Source: Chryseobacterium sp. ZHDP1
Lineage (GTDB): Bacteria > Bacteroidota > Bacteroidia > Flavobacteriales > Weeksellaceae
DNA length: 64,000 nt
NCBI RefSeq assembly: GCF_018603435.1
Contig: NZ_CP075682.1
Coordinates: 1,984,001-2,048,000, forward strand
Direction of reading: 5' to 3'
Of the stretch, positions 8,435-17,275 are shown piece after piece; within the stretch, counting starts at the first letter, position 1, and every line of letters starts with the position of its first letter. The translations under genes were made by a program, and so were the position numbers. The notes beneath the pieces are model-generated. The model saw only the letters and a program-made list of their open reading frames with translations, searched no databases and was not told the DNA's origin.

Positions 8435-11400
8435 TTATGGTTTGTAGTTGTACTTGTTTTCAGACATTTTTTTGTTGATATAGCTTCCTGCGCTGTTTTT
8501 TCCTCTTACTCCTGTTTCTTTCAGCCTGTTTGCCGAATCGTAGGTGTAGGTCTGTCTTACTCCGGACGGTGGCGTGATGCTGGTTACCCCGATCAGCGGA
8601 TCGTAGGTGTAGGTGGAGATCAGCTTTCCTGAAAGAGCCGGCTGTTTCCTGAAGCTGCTTAGGGCATCGAGAAGAAGGCTTTCCTGTGCAGGATCTGCGG
8701 CATCATTGTCGGAAGCTGTTACAATCCCTGAAACCGGAACTGAGGAAGTCAGCTGATCGTAAGTGATTCCCTCCACCTTGGCAATGGGCTGGGTTTTGTT
8801 GTATCCCCAGACAATGGCTACCGGAATTCCGTCTTTGGTAGTGTACTGAAGGATGTTTCCTTTTTCATCGTATTTGTCGTAGGTAACATCCGTGGATGAA
8901 GTACCGCTGAGTTTATCGTACGATTTCTGGGATAACGGAAGCACGAGGTTTCCTGCCTGAGGCGTAGGAAGGGAAACCGGATAAACCGTTTCTGTTTTGC
9001 CCAGTGTTTTGGTAACACCGCCAACGGTTTGCGTAACGGTGGTTTCCAATGGAATACCGATCATGTTCTTAGAGATCATCAGCTGGTTGTTTTTTTCGTG
9101 GGCGTATTTATAATTTGTCTCTGTGATGCTGTTCTCAGGGGTTGTGAGGGTTTGTTTGGTAACCTGGCTGTGCATTGAAGAGTAGTCATAATTTTTTGTG
9201 GTAATCAGTTTACGGTAGTTAGGGTTGAGATAATCATCATAGGATGGGTCAGAAAGAGAGGTTTCTAAAGGCATATAATCTATATACTCTACCACTTCCT
9301 CTTTGCGAAGCTTAGCATCTATCGTGTAATGATTGTATAATCCCAAATGATAATTAGAAATTCTTTGAACATCTCCATAGCTGCAAAGCGCCAATGTGCT
9401 TTCATCATACATTTTAAACACAATGAGATTAGGCTGTGCTTTTAAAATCTGATAGTTATAGGAATAATTGGTTTGTCTGTTTCTGAAAATATTATTGCCT
9501 ACCTTTACAAAATCCCTGGTTCTCAACACATTACCACTGAACGTCAAACGGTTGGATTTTGCACTGAAAAATGCGCTTGTAATAACGTTCTGTATAAAAG
9601 CACTATAGTTAAGTCCTGTAGATACACTTGAAGACCAATATCCGGGTCCCGGATCAATTGTTAAAACCTGATTAGGCTCGTTATAATCTTTTCTGAACAT
9701 TTTTTCATAACCACCGTTTTCAAAATGGTCTCCCCCCACACTGGTCGTTACAAACTCATAACGCTCCTGAAGATTGCTGTTGTACATATCACTCGTATTA
9801 TTTGAACTATGCAAAGCATACGTTATAGCAGGACCGGCAGCATGATGATCTCCTATAGAAACAGTGCTTATCTGAGGAATTGTTTTTAAAACAGGTAAAC
9901 TTTGATGATCGTAAATTTCGGCAGGATTATAATATAATCTTTTATAGCTTTTCACCACTCCCTGATCGGTATCTTTTATAGATTTTACCCTTATTCCATA
10001 GCCGTCTACAGAATTGTCAGAAAGTTGGGTGTAGCTTAATGCAACGTTAGCCATAACATAACTGTTTACAGATATAGGAGGATTATTGGCTCCTGCCTGT
10101 GCAATCAGCTTATAATGTTTGTCGGGTAAAAATTGAAATGTTTGGGTTTGTATCTGGCTGCTGTATCCTAATATACGGCCGCCGGTTAATAGTGTCTGTC
10201 CCGTGTCAAGATCAATTAATTTCCATGAAAACTGTTGGGTATGATTCCCGTTATAATTATCAGAACCCATTGAATAATTAATATTAACTGTTTGAGGCTG
10301 ATAAATATTTTCTATGATCCACTCACCATATAAACGGTCAGGCTCCATAACATTATTATTGAAGAGCAGATTTACTCCTCCGTTTATCTGCTGCAGATCT
10401 CTCATAGGAGGAGCTTCATATTCAATGGTGGTTTTACCTCCTGTAGGATAATTCACTTCGGTTAACAGACCTTTGGAAGCATAGAAAAAATCTGGTGTTC
10501 TTTCTCCGAAAGAATTTAAAACAGCAGGGGTATATGCCGGTGAAAGCGGCAGCATATAATTATGAAAAGAAGCAATTAAAGACTGATTCAAGGTTTTGTT
10601 ATTATAATAGCCATACATATCCTGTTCGTAAGAAATTCTCTTGGGGAGTTCTAAAGGATCATTGTAAGAAAAATTATATTTTTTTTCAAAGACATTATTT
10701 TTATACAGCTGAACAGAGGTAAGAAAGAAACGTTGGGATCTGTTATTATTTTTGGCACCGTCAAAAACATAATTAAATACTATCTTCTCTTTTTCCGTAT
10801 TATTTTCTTTCAGTTCAATGGACGATAAATATGTTTTGAATTCAGAATTGATCTTTGTATCATAATTGAACTTTATCATCCGATTGCTTTCGGTTGAAGT
10901 GATCTGGCTAATTCTTTTTTTGTTTAATACATATAATGTCTGAAAAGATTTTTTTATCTCCGGTGAAAGAACAGAAACAGGATTATTAGATGGATCTAAA
11001 TTGTTTCCTGAAAATAAATAGCAGATATCATTTTCGAAAACCGTATGGGTTTCAAAATCGGAGTTTTCATATGTAAAAGAGATTTTTTCATTATTAGGAT
11101 GGATAATTTCCTTTAAGAAATAAGAAGTATCGGCATAATTGCTTATTCCGCCGGGAGCAGGCATCATCTTAGATCCCGTCATTTCTCTGTAATCCAGTGA
11201 ACCTCCGAAAATGTATCTTATCCCGTTTGTATCCGTCATTTCAAACCCTGTAAAGCTTCTGTTTCCTAAGTTGGGATCAGCGTTAATTGTCTTAATCTTT
11301 ACATCAGAATCATTCTTCATAAAGTAAGGGTTAAAGTTTTCGTCCAAATAAAAAGATGCAGAAATATTATGTACTTTGACATTAAAAACATCTCTTTCCG

Positions 11401-11830
11401 AATCTATTGCCGTAGGCTGATAGCAGACTTTTCTTAAGATATCATCTGCTGCGCAGTCAGAAGCGGCATTCTGAGTAATTTCATTATAATTTTTAGTTAA
11501 TCTATCAGTGTTTTCATCGGGAAGTCCATTTACGGTGCGGCTTATAATTCCTCCGGCATTTATCATCCATGTCATTCCTGTATCATTGGGAAGGTCATCT
11601 ACCTTAACCCCGGCACCAAAATATTGTAATGATAGAGCGGTTGAAATTTTATTGCCATTTAAGCTGAGCAGCGGAATATTTATATTTAATTTTCCGGTAT
11701 GCTCATCTTCAGAGACACTTTTTTCTCTTGTAAACTGAAAAGACTGGGGAGAACTTGGAATAAAGCTTAACTCCTGTCCTGAAATAAGTATTACAGGACA
11801 AAAGACAATTCCTATTAAATATTTTCTCAT
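8435..11830 (-). CDS. Large secreted SpvB/Rhs-like repeat protein
   Basis: An 1131-residue protein with an N-terminal signal peptide (IGIVFCPVILISGQ) and an early segment typical of SpvB/TcC-like shells in Bacteroidota (GKLNINIPLLSLNGNKI, LQYFGAGVKVDDLPNDTGMTW). Scattered YD-like repeats follow (YDKYDEKGNILQY; TYTYDSANRLKETGVRG near the end). It carries no toxin tip and no T9SS tail. The gene lies 5 bp after the T9SS-sorted gene and 7 bp before the intact Rhs gene, so the three are one transcription unit. By analogy with Tc toxin cocoons it may form part of a shell around the Rhs toxin; this is inference. Its first codons (MRKY) match the start of the Rhs gene. Confidence 0.85.
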   Translation of the reverse strand: MRKYLIGIVFCPVILISGQELSFIPSSPQSFQFTREKSVSEDEHTGKLNINIPLLSLNGNKISTALSLQYFGAGVKVDDLPNDTGMTWMINAGGIISRTVNGLPDENTDRLTKNYNEITQNAASDCAADDILRKVCYQPTAIDSERDVFNVKVHNISASFYLDENFNPYFMKNDSDVKIKTINADPNLGNRSFTGFEMTDTNGIRYIFGGSLDYREMTGSKMMPAPGGISNYADTSYFLKEIIHPNNEKISFTYENSDFETHTVFENDICYLFSGNNLDPSNNPVSVLSPEIKKSFQTLYVLNKKRISQITSTESNRMIKFNYDTKINSEFKTYLSSIELKENNTEKEKIVFNYVFDGAKNNNRSQRFFLTSVQLYKNNVFEKKYNFSYNDPLELPKRISYEQDMYGYYNNKTLNQSLIASFHNYMLPLSPAYTPAVLNSFGERTPDFFYASKGLLTEVNYPTGGKTTIEYEAPPMRDLQQINGGVNLLFNNNVMEPDRLYGEWIIENIYQPQTVNINYSMGSDNYNGNHTQQFSWKLIDLDTGQTLLTGGRILGYSSQIQTQTFQFLPDKHYKLIAQAGANNPPISVNSYVMANVALSYTQLSDNSVDGYGIRVKSIKDTDQGVVKSYKRLYYNPAEIYDHQSLPVLKTIPQISTVSIGDHHAAGPAITYALHSSNNTSDMYNSNLQERYEFVTTSVGGDHFENGGYEKMFRKDYNEPNQVLTIDPGPGYWSSSVSTGLNYSAFIQNVITSAFFSAKSNRLTFSGNVLRTRDFVKVGNNIFRNRQTNYSYNYQILKAQPNLIVFKMYDESTLALCSYGDVQRISNYHLGLYNHYTIDAKLRKEEVVEYIDYMPLETSLSDPSYDDYLNPNYRKLITTKNYDYSSMHSQVTKQTLTTPENSITETNYKYAHEKNNQLMISKNMIGIPLETTVTQTVGGVTKTLGKTETVYPVSLPTPQAGNLVLPLSQKSYDKLSGTSSTDVTYDKYDEKGNILQYTTKDGIPVAIVWGYNKTQPIAKVEGITYDQLTSSVPVSGIVTASDNDAADPAQESLLLDALSSFRKQPALSGKLISTYTYDPLIGVTSITPPSGVRQTYTYDSANRLKETGVRGKNSAGSYINKKMSENKYNYKP

Positions 11831-11835
11831 TTGTA

Positions 11836-13437
11836 TTATTTTTTAATCAATTTGGCATTCGCCGTTTTGTCATTGGTTTTCACCACCACCAGATATGCCC
11901 CCTGAATCAGAGGCTGGGTATTGATCTTGGTGATCTTGTTTTTTGTTTTTACCGTTTCGAGCTTTCTTCCGCCCATATCATACACCGCAATCTCAGCCTC
12001 AAATGCGCCTTCTCTCAAGCCCTCAAACCCAAGCTCCACATACACATAATCCGTTACCGGGTTCGGGTAGATCCTGATATCCTGCTTTTCGATCAGCTGG
12101 TCAACCTGTTTGTCACCCAGCTTTACGATCTTCCAGTTTTCTTTGCCCAACTCCTCTGCGCTGGTTCCTGCGAGAACAATCGATCCGTCACGGTTCAGCT
12201 TAATATCAGATAACCGTTCCTCTTTCTTTCGGGATTCTCCTTTTACGTGCTTTCTCCACTGCTCGTTTCCGTTCTGGTCCAGATACAGCATCCAGAAAGT
12301 CTCGTCATCATTTTCAATCCTGCCTTCCGCCTGTGTGTAACCGCCCAAGAGAATTCCCTTAGACTTCCCGCCTCCGTCTTCCTGCTTTCCGGCAATGACG
12401 CTCATTCCCATCAGAACATCCCTGTTTTTAAAGCTGTAGGATTTCTGCCAGAGTTCTTCGCCCCTTTCATCAATGGAGATCAACCAGAGGTCTGTACCCT
12501 CTTCAATACCGACGGATTTATTTCCCGATCTTTCCGATCTGGATTCCCCACCGATCAGATAGCCTGTTGAAGTTAGTGCCAGTGTTCTTACATGATCATC
12601 GCCTTTTCCTCCGAAATTCTTTTCCCATTCCACTTTTCCGTCTTTCGAAAGTTTCACGATCCAGTAATCGCCTTCGCCAAAATTTTCTGTCTGCTTGGCT
12701 TTACTTCCAGCTTCTGCCTTCCCGCTTCCTACCAAAGCCCCGCTTCTCGAATAGATCCCTAACAGGGCTCCCCCGTCTTTGGTAGGAATCATCTTTTCCA
12801 CTTCATCCAGACCTTTACCTCCTAATACCAATTGGGATAGTTCCTTCCCGTTTTTATCCAGCCGTACTACCAGAACATCTTTGGAGCCGTAGCCTTTCGG
12901 TGGGTTCTGCACATTGCCAGTGACAAAGAATCCCATATCTGTGGTCTGAATCACCGCCCTTACTTCTTCATCCGCAGCACTGCCTATGGTTTTCTGCCAT
13001 AATTCATCGCCGAATTCGTTGATGCGGATCAGCCAGAAATCCGATCCGCCTTTGGAATCGTCTTTTTTATCAAGCCCTCTCCCCGAATAGCTGGAACCTG
13101 CCAGAAGAAATCCTCCTTCCTGCGTATTAACCGTTGCCGACAAAAAATCATGGTTTTTCCCAGAGAAATATTTTTCCCATACCTCTTCGCCCTGCTGGTT
13201 GAGTTTTACCACATGGAAATCGTAACCGTTGTTCTGCTTTTGGCTGCCGGATGCTGGCTGATGGTTGTCAGGACGGATGCTGCTTCCGGTAATTAAATAC
13301 TGTTGATCGATGGTCGTGGTGACCTGTGAGAGAAAGTCCTGCGTAGAGGACCGGATGTCTTTCTGCCAGACTACTTCCTGGGCATATACCCCCAGAATGC
13401 TGCACAGAGTGAAGACACTCATGCTGAGTTTTTTCAT
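11836..13437 (-). CDS. T9SS type A sorting domain repeat protein
   Basis: A 533-residue secreted protein with a signal peptide (FTLCSILGVYAQ). It has about seven repeats of roughly 60 residues with recurrent motifs such as GDELWQKTIG, GFFVTGN and DFWLIRINEFG, suggesting a beta-propeller. The C-terminal 80 residues are a type A T9SS sorting domain (RIYPNPVTDYVYVEL, YDMGGRKLE, GAYLVVVKTNDK, ending in Lys). It is the first gene of the Rhs operon and the only member with a T9SS signal. It may be the surface or secretion partner for the toxins, though this is inference. A promoter and palindrome lie about 220 bp upstream. Confidence 0.88.
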   Translation of the reverse strand: MKKLSMSVFTLCSILGVYAQEVVWQKDIRSSTQDFLSQVTTTIDQQYLITGSSIRPDNHQPASGSQKQNNGYDFHVVKLNQQGEEVWEKYFSGKNHDFLSATVNTQEGGFLLAGSSYSGRGLDKKDDSKGGSDFWLIRINEFGDELWQKTIGSAADEEVRAVIQTTDMGFFVTGNVQNPPKGYGSKDVLVVRLDKNGKELSQLVLGGKGLDEVEKMIPTKDGGALLGIYSRSGALVGSGKAEAGSKAKQTENFGEGDYWIVKLSKDGKVEWEKNFGGKGDDHVRTLALTSTGYLIGGESRSERSGNKSVGIEEGTDLWLISIDERGEELWQKSYSFKNRDVLMGMSVIAGKQEDGGGKSKGILLGGYTQAEGRIENDDETFWMLYLDQNGNEQWRKHVKGESRKKEERLSDIKLNRDGSIVLAGTSAEELGKENWKIVKLGDKQVDQLIEKQDIRIYPNPVTDYVYVELGFEGLREGAFEAEIAVYDMGGRKLETVKTKNKITKINTQPLIQGAYLVVVKTNDKTANAKLIKK

Positions 13438-13489
13438 ACTTAGTGTAATTTTAACGTTATTGTAAAGGTGAAATTAAGAATAGAACGGG

Positions 13490-13567
13490 TTAAAAAAATA
13501 AGGAAACCCTCATTCTTAAAAAATTATCCCGGATAGAATCTGCTCGAAAATCATTTATTGTATTCAT
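13490..13567 (-). CDS. Possible 25-codon leader ORF ahead of the Rhs operon
   Basis: A short ORF encoding MNTINDFRADSIRDNFLRMRVSLFF lies in the long untranslated leader between the predicted promoter (13659-13666) and the first gene of the Rhs operon. No clear ribosome binding site is seen and its length could arise by chance. It is listed only because it sits in a leader of more than 200 bases. Confidence 0.15.
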   Translation of the reverse strand: MNTINDFRADSIRDNFLRMRVSLFF

Positions 13568-13658
13568 GGTTTTTGTTTTTTTATCGGCTTTTGACAGCCT
13601 GTTTTTAGTTTTTTTAAAAATCAGAATGGTAAAAAGCTTTTAGTCTTTTTATCTTCTG

Positions 13659-13666
13659 CAAAGTTA
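13659..13666 (-). promoter_or_regulatory. Predicted -7 element for the Rhs operon
   Basis: On the minus strand this reads TAACTTTG, matching the Bacteroidota -7 consensus TAnnTTTG. It would give a leader of about 215 nt before the T9SS-sorted gene. A palindrome occupies the upstream promoter region (13676-13694). Confidence 0.5.
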
Positions 13667-13675
13667 CACCCCTGT

Positions 13676-13694
13676 AACGACAAAAGGTGTCGTT
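13676..13694. promoter_or_regulatory. Palindromic site, possible operator of the Rhs operon
   Basis: AACGACA-AAAGG-TGTCGTT is a 7-bp perfect inverted repeat with a 5-base centre. It sits 9 bases upstream of the predicted -7 element, where the -33 region would be. The location suits a repressor or activator site; the binding protein is unknown. Confidence 0.35.
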
Positions 13695-14142
13695 TTATTT
13701 TAAAGATGCAAATATTTTTAAAAAGGTTGGAAATTAATCGAAAAAAAAAGAAAGCGTGGAGCTTCCCATTTTCCCGTTATAATCTGGAAACGAAATTAGA
13801 GAAAATATTTTTCAACGCAAAATTTATTTATTGTGCGCTTCGGCTCCGCTCAGCGCACGATGGTGAGTGTAATTGACAATGATTTGTTTAATGGAATTGC
13901 AGCACCGTAGGCTTCGACTCCGCTCAGCCTACAGTGACAGGTTTGCGTTACAATGATTTGTTTAAAATAGTGTGGCAAAGATGTGCGCTTCGACTCCGCT
14001 CAGCGTACGGTGGTGGGTTGATTGACAATGATCTGTTTAAATGGAGTTGCATTGATGTACGCTCTGCAGAGTCGAAGCGAAAGATATCCGCCTTAAAATT
14101 TTATCGGAGATAAAATCTTTGCGCCTTAATAGATAGAGCATG

Positions 14143-14353
14143 AAGTTGTTTAAAGTAAAGAGTTTGCTCCTTTAGGAGCAGAATCTGTGTAGAAATAAGA
14201 ATAAATCCGTCAATCAATCCATAGGATTGATATCTTAAATACGATAAATTTTCTAAAGATAGCGTTCCTACGGAACGCAGAACGCCTTGCGAATATGGTG
14301 TCTACACAGATAAAACTCTATAGAGTTTTCTGCCATTTTACTTTAAACAACTT
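14143..14353. repeat. 211-bp nested multi-hairpin element
   Basis: The element is closed by a perfect 17-bp inverted repeat (AAGTTGTTTAAAGTAAA at 14143-14159 and its complement at 14337-14353). An inner 10-bp pair (TCTGTGTAGA, 14184-14193, with 14301-14310) encloses two hairpins: ATCAATCC-ATA-GGATTGAT (14213-14231) and GCGTTCC-TAC-GGAACGC (14262-14278). Two more lie between the inner and outer stems: TGCTCC-TTTA-GGAGCA (14165-14180) and the palindrome AAAACTCTATAGAGTTTT (14312-14329). This predicts a branched fold with two nested stems and four hairpins. It could be a non-autonomous mobile element or a structured RNA. No ORF is present. Confidence 0.7.
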
Positions 14354-14798
14354 TGATGTTAAAAATCTTGCGCCTTTGCGATTGTAAACAATTTTGGGGA
14401 GGGTTATTCAGGATGATGTGTGCTTCGGCTCCGCTCAGTGCACGGTAATGGGTGTGGGTACAATGATCCGTTTAATGGAATTGCAACACCGTAGGCTTCG
14501 GCTACGCTCAGCCCACGGTGGCAGGTTTGCGTTACAATGATTTGTTAAAATGGAGTATCATTGAAGTACGCTGAGCGGAGCCGAAGCGTACGGTGGCGGG
14601 TTGATTGACAATGATTTGTTTAAAATGGAGTAGCAATGAAGTACGCTGAGCGGAGCCGAAGCGTACAAAAGCAGAAATACTTTCATAAAATTCTTCCGGA
14701 ATCCTTCGGCTGTTGTTCGGTGTTTCTTCGGAAAAAATCCCATTTTTCCGAAGCCAATCCGAAGAAGACCCGAACATGATCCGAAGAAATGGGTTTTC

Positions 14799-14838
14799 AA
14801 ACCGGTCAAAACCGGTCAAAAGCAGTCAAAACCAGTCA
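14799..14838 (+). repeat. Four tandem 10-bp repeats
   Basis: AAACCGGTCA occurs twice, followed by AAAGCAGTCA and AAACCAGTCA, head to tail. It is a short tandem repeat next to a stretch rich in CCGAAG motifs, with no coding evidence. Confidence 0.7.
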
Positions 14839-15377
14839 GAATTTTTTATGATGGTGGAGAATGGACATTTCTTTGGTAATTTTACTCCGTTCATCAAAAA
14901 ACATCATTCAAAAACAAGCAAAAAAAACAGATTTTCAGAAATTCAGTCAATCAAACAAATCAACCAAAAAGTACGCAGAGCGGAGCCGAAGCGTACGGTT
15001 GCCTTAGAAATATCTTCATTAAAATTTTATCGGAGATAAAATCTTTGCGCCCTAAACAGATAGAGTGTGTTAAAAAATATTGCGTCCTTTGCGGGTTTAA
15101 ACAATTTTGGAATGGTTAATTCAGGATGATGTGCGCTTCGACTCTGCTCAGCGTACGGTGGCGGGTGTGATTGACAATGATCTGTTTAAAATGGGGTGAA
15201 AATGATGTGCACTTCGGCTCCGCTCAGCCCACGGTGGTGGTTGGGTTTACAATGATTTGTTTAAAGTTTTATAAGAAAATAAATTTGAATCTGTTGCGCT
15301 TACATTACGTAAGTTCATTCACTTAAAAAAATAAAAATAACTATATTTATAAAAAACATGGAAAAAGTAAAAAGACG

Positions 15378-15776
15378 ATGAGTGAATTGGTTAAATTCAA
15401 ATTTTACGAAACGGCGCTTCAGGCGAACCGTGACAAACAGATTCTGGCGGAAAGCGGCATCAACAGCTTTATCGCGAATGAACAGCTGATCCAGTCGGAC
15501 TGGCTGCTTTCTCAGGCGGTTGGCGGAATTCAGCTTCAGGTTTTTGAAGTGGATCTTGAAAAAGCCAATCAGGCATTGAAAGATTACAAGGAAAACGAAG
15601 AATTTTCTCTGGAGGTGGAACACACCATTGCAGATCCTGAATTTGATTTCGTTTGTCCGAAATGTGGTTCCAATCACATTTACAGGGACGACAGCGCAAC
15701 GAGTTTTTTCGGAATTTCGATTTTAGCGAGTCATAAATTTGTCTGTTATTATTGCGGGAATGAGTTTACGCATTAA
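15378..15776 (+). CDS. DUF2007 domain protein with C-terminal zinc ribbon
   Basis: A 132-residue cytosolic protein. The N-terminal half (KFKFYETALQANRDKQILAESGINSFIANE ... GGIQLQVFEVDLEKANQAL) fits the DUF2007 fold, a small ferredoxin-like module proposed to act in signalling. The C-terminal part has CPKCG and CYYCG pairs about 28 residues apart, a zinc-ribbon arrangement. It is a lone gene between two repeat-rich stretches. Its role is unknown. Confidence 0.8.
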   Translation: MSELVKFKFYETALQANRDKQILAESGINSFIANEQLIQSDWLLSQAVGGIQLQVFEVDLEKANQALKDYKENEEFSLEVEHTIADPEFDFVCPKCGSNHIYRDDSATSFFGISILASHKFVCYYCGNEFTH

Positions 15777-15794
15777 TGGTTTTAGAAAGTGACG

Positions 15795-16340
15795 TAATGT
15801 TTTTTTAACGCAATGATCGCAATATTTTTTTGAAGGTATTGTGGATATTTTCCGTTCGCAAGGGCGCTTCACTCAGCAAATGACAGTATATTTGTTCTCC
15901 GTATTTGTACGACAAAATAATGTTGAAAAAGACGTAACAATTCCCCTCCTCCGGAGGGGTGGCAAAAATTCAAATGAATTTTTGACGGGGTGGTCTTTAA
16001 CTATGATTGATAAGTGATAATTGATGATTGATGATTGATGATTGAAAGATACAGTGAAAAGCAAGAAATCAATTAAAAAAAACAATAAAATATTGTGTAC
16101 ATTTTCCTTTCCTAAAGGCTTTTCACTCAGCAAATGACAGTATCTTTGTTATTGTTATTATATCATAAGGATAATATTGAAAAAAAGCAGCAACAATTCC
16201 CCTCCTTTGGAGGGGTGGCAAAAATTCGAATGAATTTTTGACGGGGTGGTCTTTAATTATAATTGATAATTGATAAGTGATAAGTGATAAGTGATGACTG
16301 ATAATTGATGATTTATAATCGATGAGGAATGAATTTTCTT
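15795..16340. repeat. Repeat-rich intergenic stretch with two copies of a double-hairpin unit
   Basis: Two copies of a unit of about 120 bp start near 15870 and 16120. Each begins TTCACTCAGCAAATGACAG and contains a CCCCTCC-nnnn-GGAGGGG hairpin, then an AAAAATTC-GAATTTTT hairpin and GACGGGGTGGTCTTTAA. Each is followed by degenerate tandem TGATTGA/TGATAAG repeats. The first is preceded by an AACGCAATGATCGCAA segment related to the triple repeat at 39444-39814. No gene is visible. Confidence 0.75.
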
Positions 16341-16403
16341 TTACAAATAAATATTATATATTGGAAAATTCATGATTAACTCGTAAAAATTAACCGTTTC
16401 CTT

Positions 16404-16489
16404 CTCATAGCCTCGATTGCAGCGGCATCCTTTTGTGAAGCAAAGCGGAACAAAAGATACAGCGGAAAGCGGGAAAAAGCTCCTAAAAA
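16404..16489. repeat. Conserved-looking intergenic hairpin block
   Basis: The block contains TTGCAGCGGCATCCTTTTGT, then an ACAAAAGATACAGCGGAAAG segment. The arms CTTTTGT (16430-16436) and ACAAAAG (16450-16456) pair, and GCAGCGG/CAGCGG is repeated on both sides. From memory, similar blocks are frequent between genes of Flavobacteriia; this was not searched. It could be a terminator-like or structured RNA element. Confidence 0.4.
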
Positions 16490-16610
16490 AGAAGGAAGTT
16501 GGAAGATGGAGGATGGAAGTATACGATCATTAAAATAAAAATTTATTAAATAATGTGAGACTGAGGTTGCTTCGTCGCATTCGATTCTCGCAAAGACAAA
16601 ATAAAAGAGT

Positions 16611-17216
16611 ATGAAAATAATCTGTATAGGAAGAAATTACAGCGAACACGCAAAAGAACTGGGCAACGAAATCCCTGAAAGACCGGTTATTTTTATGAAG
16701 CCGGATACAGCGGTTTTGAAGGGAAATGATTTTTACATTCCTGAGTTTTCAGAGGATGTACATTACGAACTGGAGGTTGTTGTGAAAATATCAAAAGGCG
16801 GAAAATACATCCAGAAAGAAACGGCACACAAACATTATGAGGAAATCGGGCTGGGAATTGATTTTACCGCAAGAGATCTTCAGAGTGAATTAAAATCCAA
16901 AGGACTGCCCTGGGAACTAGCGAAAGGTTTTGACGGTTCTGCAGTGGTGGGAAATTTCTTTAAAAAGGAAAATTTTAATCTGGATTCCCTGAATTTTTCT
17001 TTACTGAAGAACAAGGAAAAGGTACAGGACGGAAATACGAAAGACATGATGTTCACCATTGATGATATTATTGCTTTTGTATCACAGTATTTTACTTTAA
17101 GAGTGGGAGATCTTATTTTCACCGGAACTCCGAAAGGGGTAGGTAAAGTGGAGGAAAATGATATTCTGGAAGCTTATCTGGAAGAAGAAAAAGTTCTTGA
17201 TATCCGAATATTATAA
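16611..17216 (+). CDS. Fumarylacetoacetate hydrolase family protein
   Basis: A 201-residue single-domain FAH-family enzyme. It starts MKIICIGRNYSEHAKELGN, the usual N-terminus of the family, followed by FMKPDTAV. The acidic metal site is visible as YELEVVVK and GIDFTARDLQ. The end, GDLIFTGTPKGVG, is a family hallmark. Members act as hydrolases, isomerases or decarboxylases on 2-oxo acids, often oxaloacetate or acylpyruvates; the substrate cannot be told from sequence. The next gene, a universal stress protein, follows in the same direction after 59 bp. Confidence 0.9.
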   Translation: MKIICIGRNYSEHAKELGNEIPERPVIFMKPDTAVLKGNDFYIPEFSEDVHYELEVVVKISKGGKYIQKETAHKHYEEIGLGIDFTARDLQSELKSKGLPWELAKGFDGSAVVGNFFKKENFNLDSLNFSLLKNKEKVQDGNTKDMMFTIDDIIAFVSQYFTLRVGDLIFTGTPKGVGKVEENDILEAYLEEEKVLDIRIL

Positions 17217-17275
17217 GTAATTTAACATAATTTCTGGCATAATTTTCCTATCTTTAGTAAACAAAATTAAAGGTT

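Larger units (their letters stand above)
13833..15232. repeat. Array of about 75-bp repeats, each with a 26-bp palindromic core
   Basis: Eleven copies of a 26-bp unit with GTACGC/GCGTAC-type terminal arms and a TTCGGCTCCGCTCA-like centre lie at 13833, 13907, 13983, 14057 (degenerate), 14418, 14491, 14566, 14641, 14971, 15131 and 15207. Units at 14057, 14566, 14641 and 14971 are inverted. Within clusters the period is 73-76 bp. The spacer is also conserved (consensus like GACAATGATTTGTTTAAA, then ATGGAGTTGCAATGA), so this is a tandem repeat and not a CRISPR. Blocks starting at 13833 and 14418 look like duplications of each other. Arm substitutions are often compensated (GTAGGC/GCCTAC versus GTACGC/GCGTAC), which suggests the hairpin is maintained. 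No protein-coding gene is credible here. Confidence 0.85.

Noticed and set aside
14532..15039. Short ORFs on both strands within the repeat array
   Set aside because: Their protein repeats only reflect the palindromic DNA units, with no start signals or family features.
13833..15232. CRISPR-like regular repeats
   Set aside because: The sequences between the palindromic cores are themselves conserved, copies occur in both orientations, and no cas gene is present, so this is a tandem repeat array.
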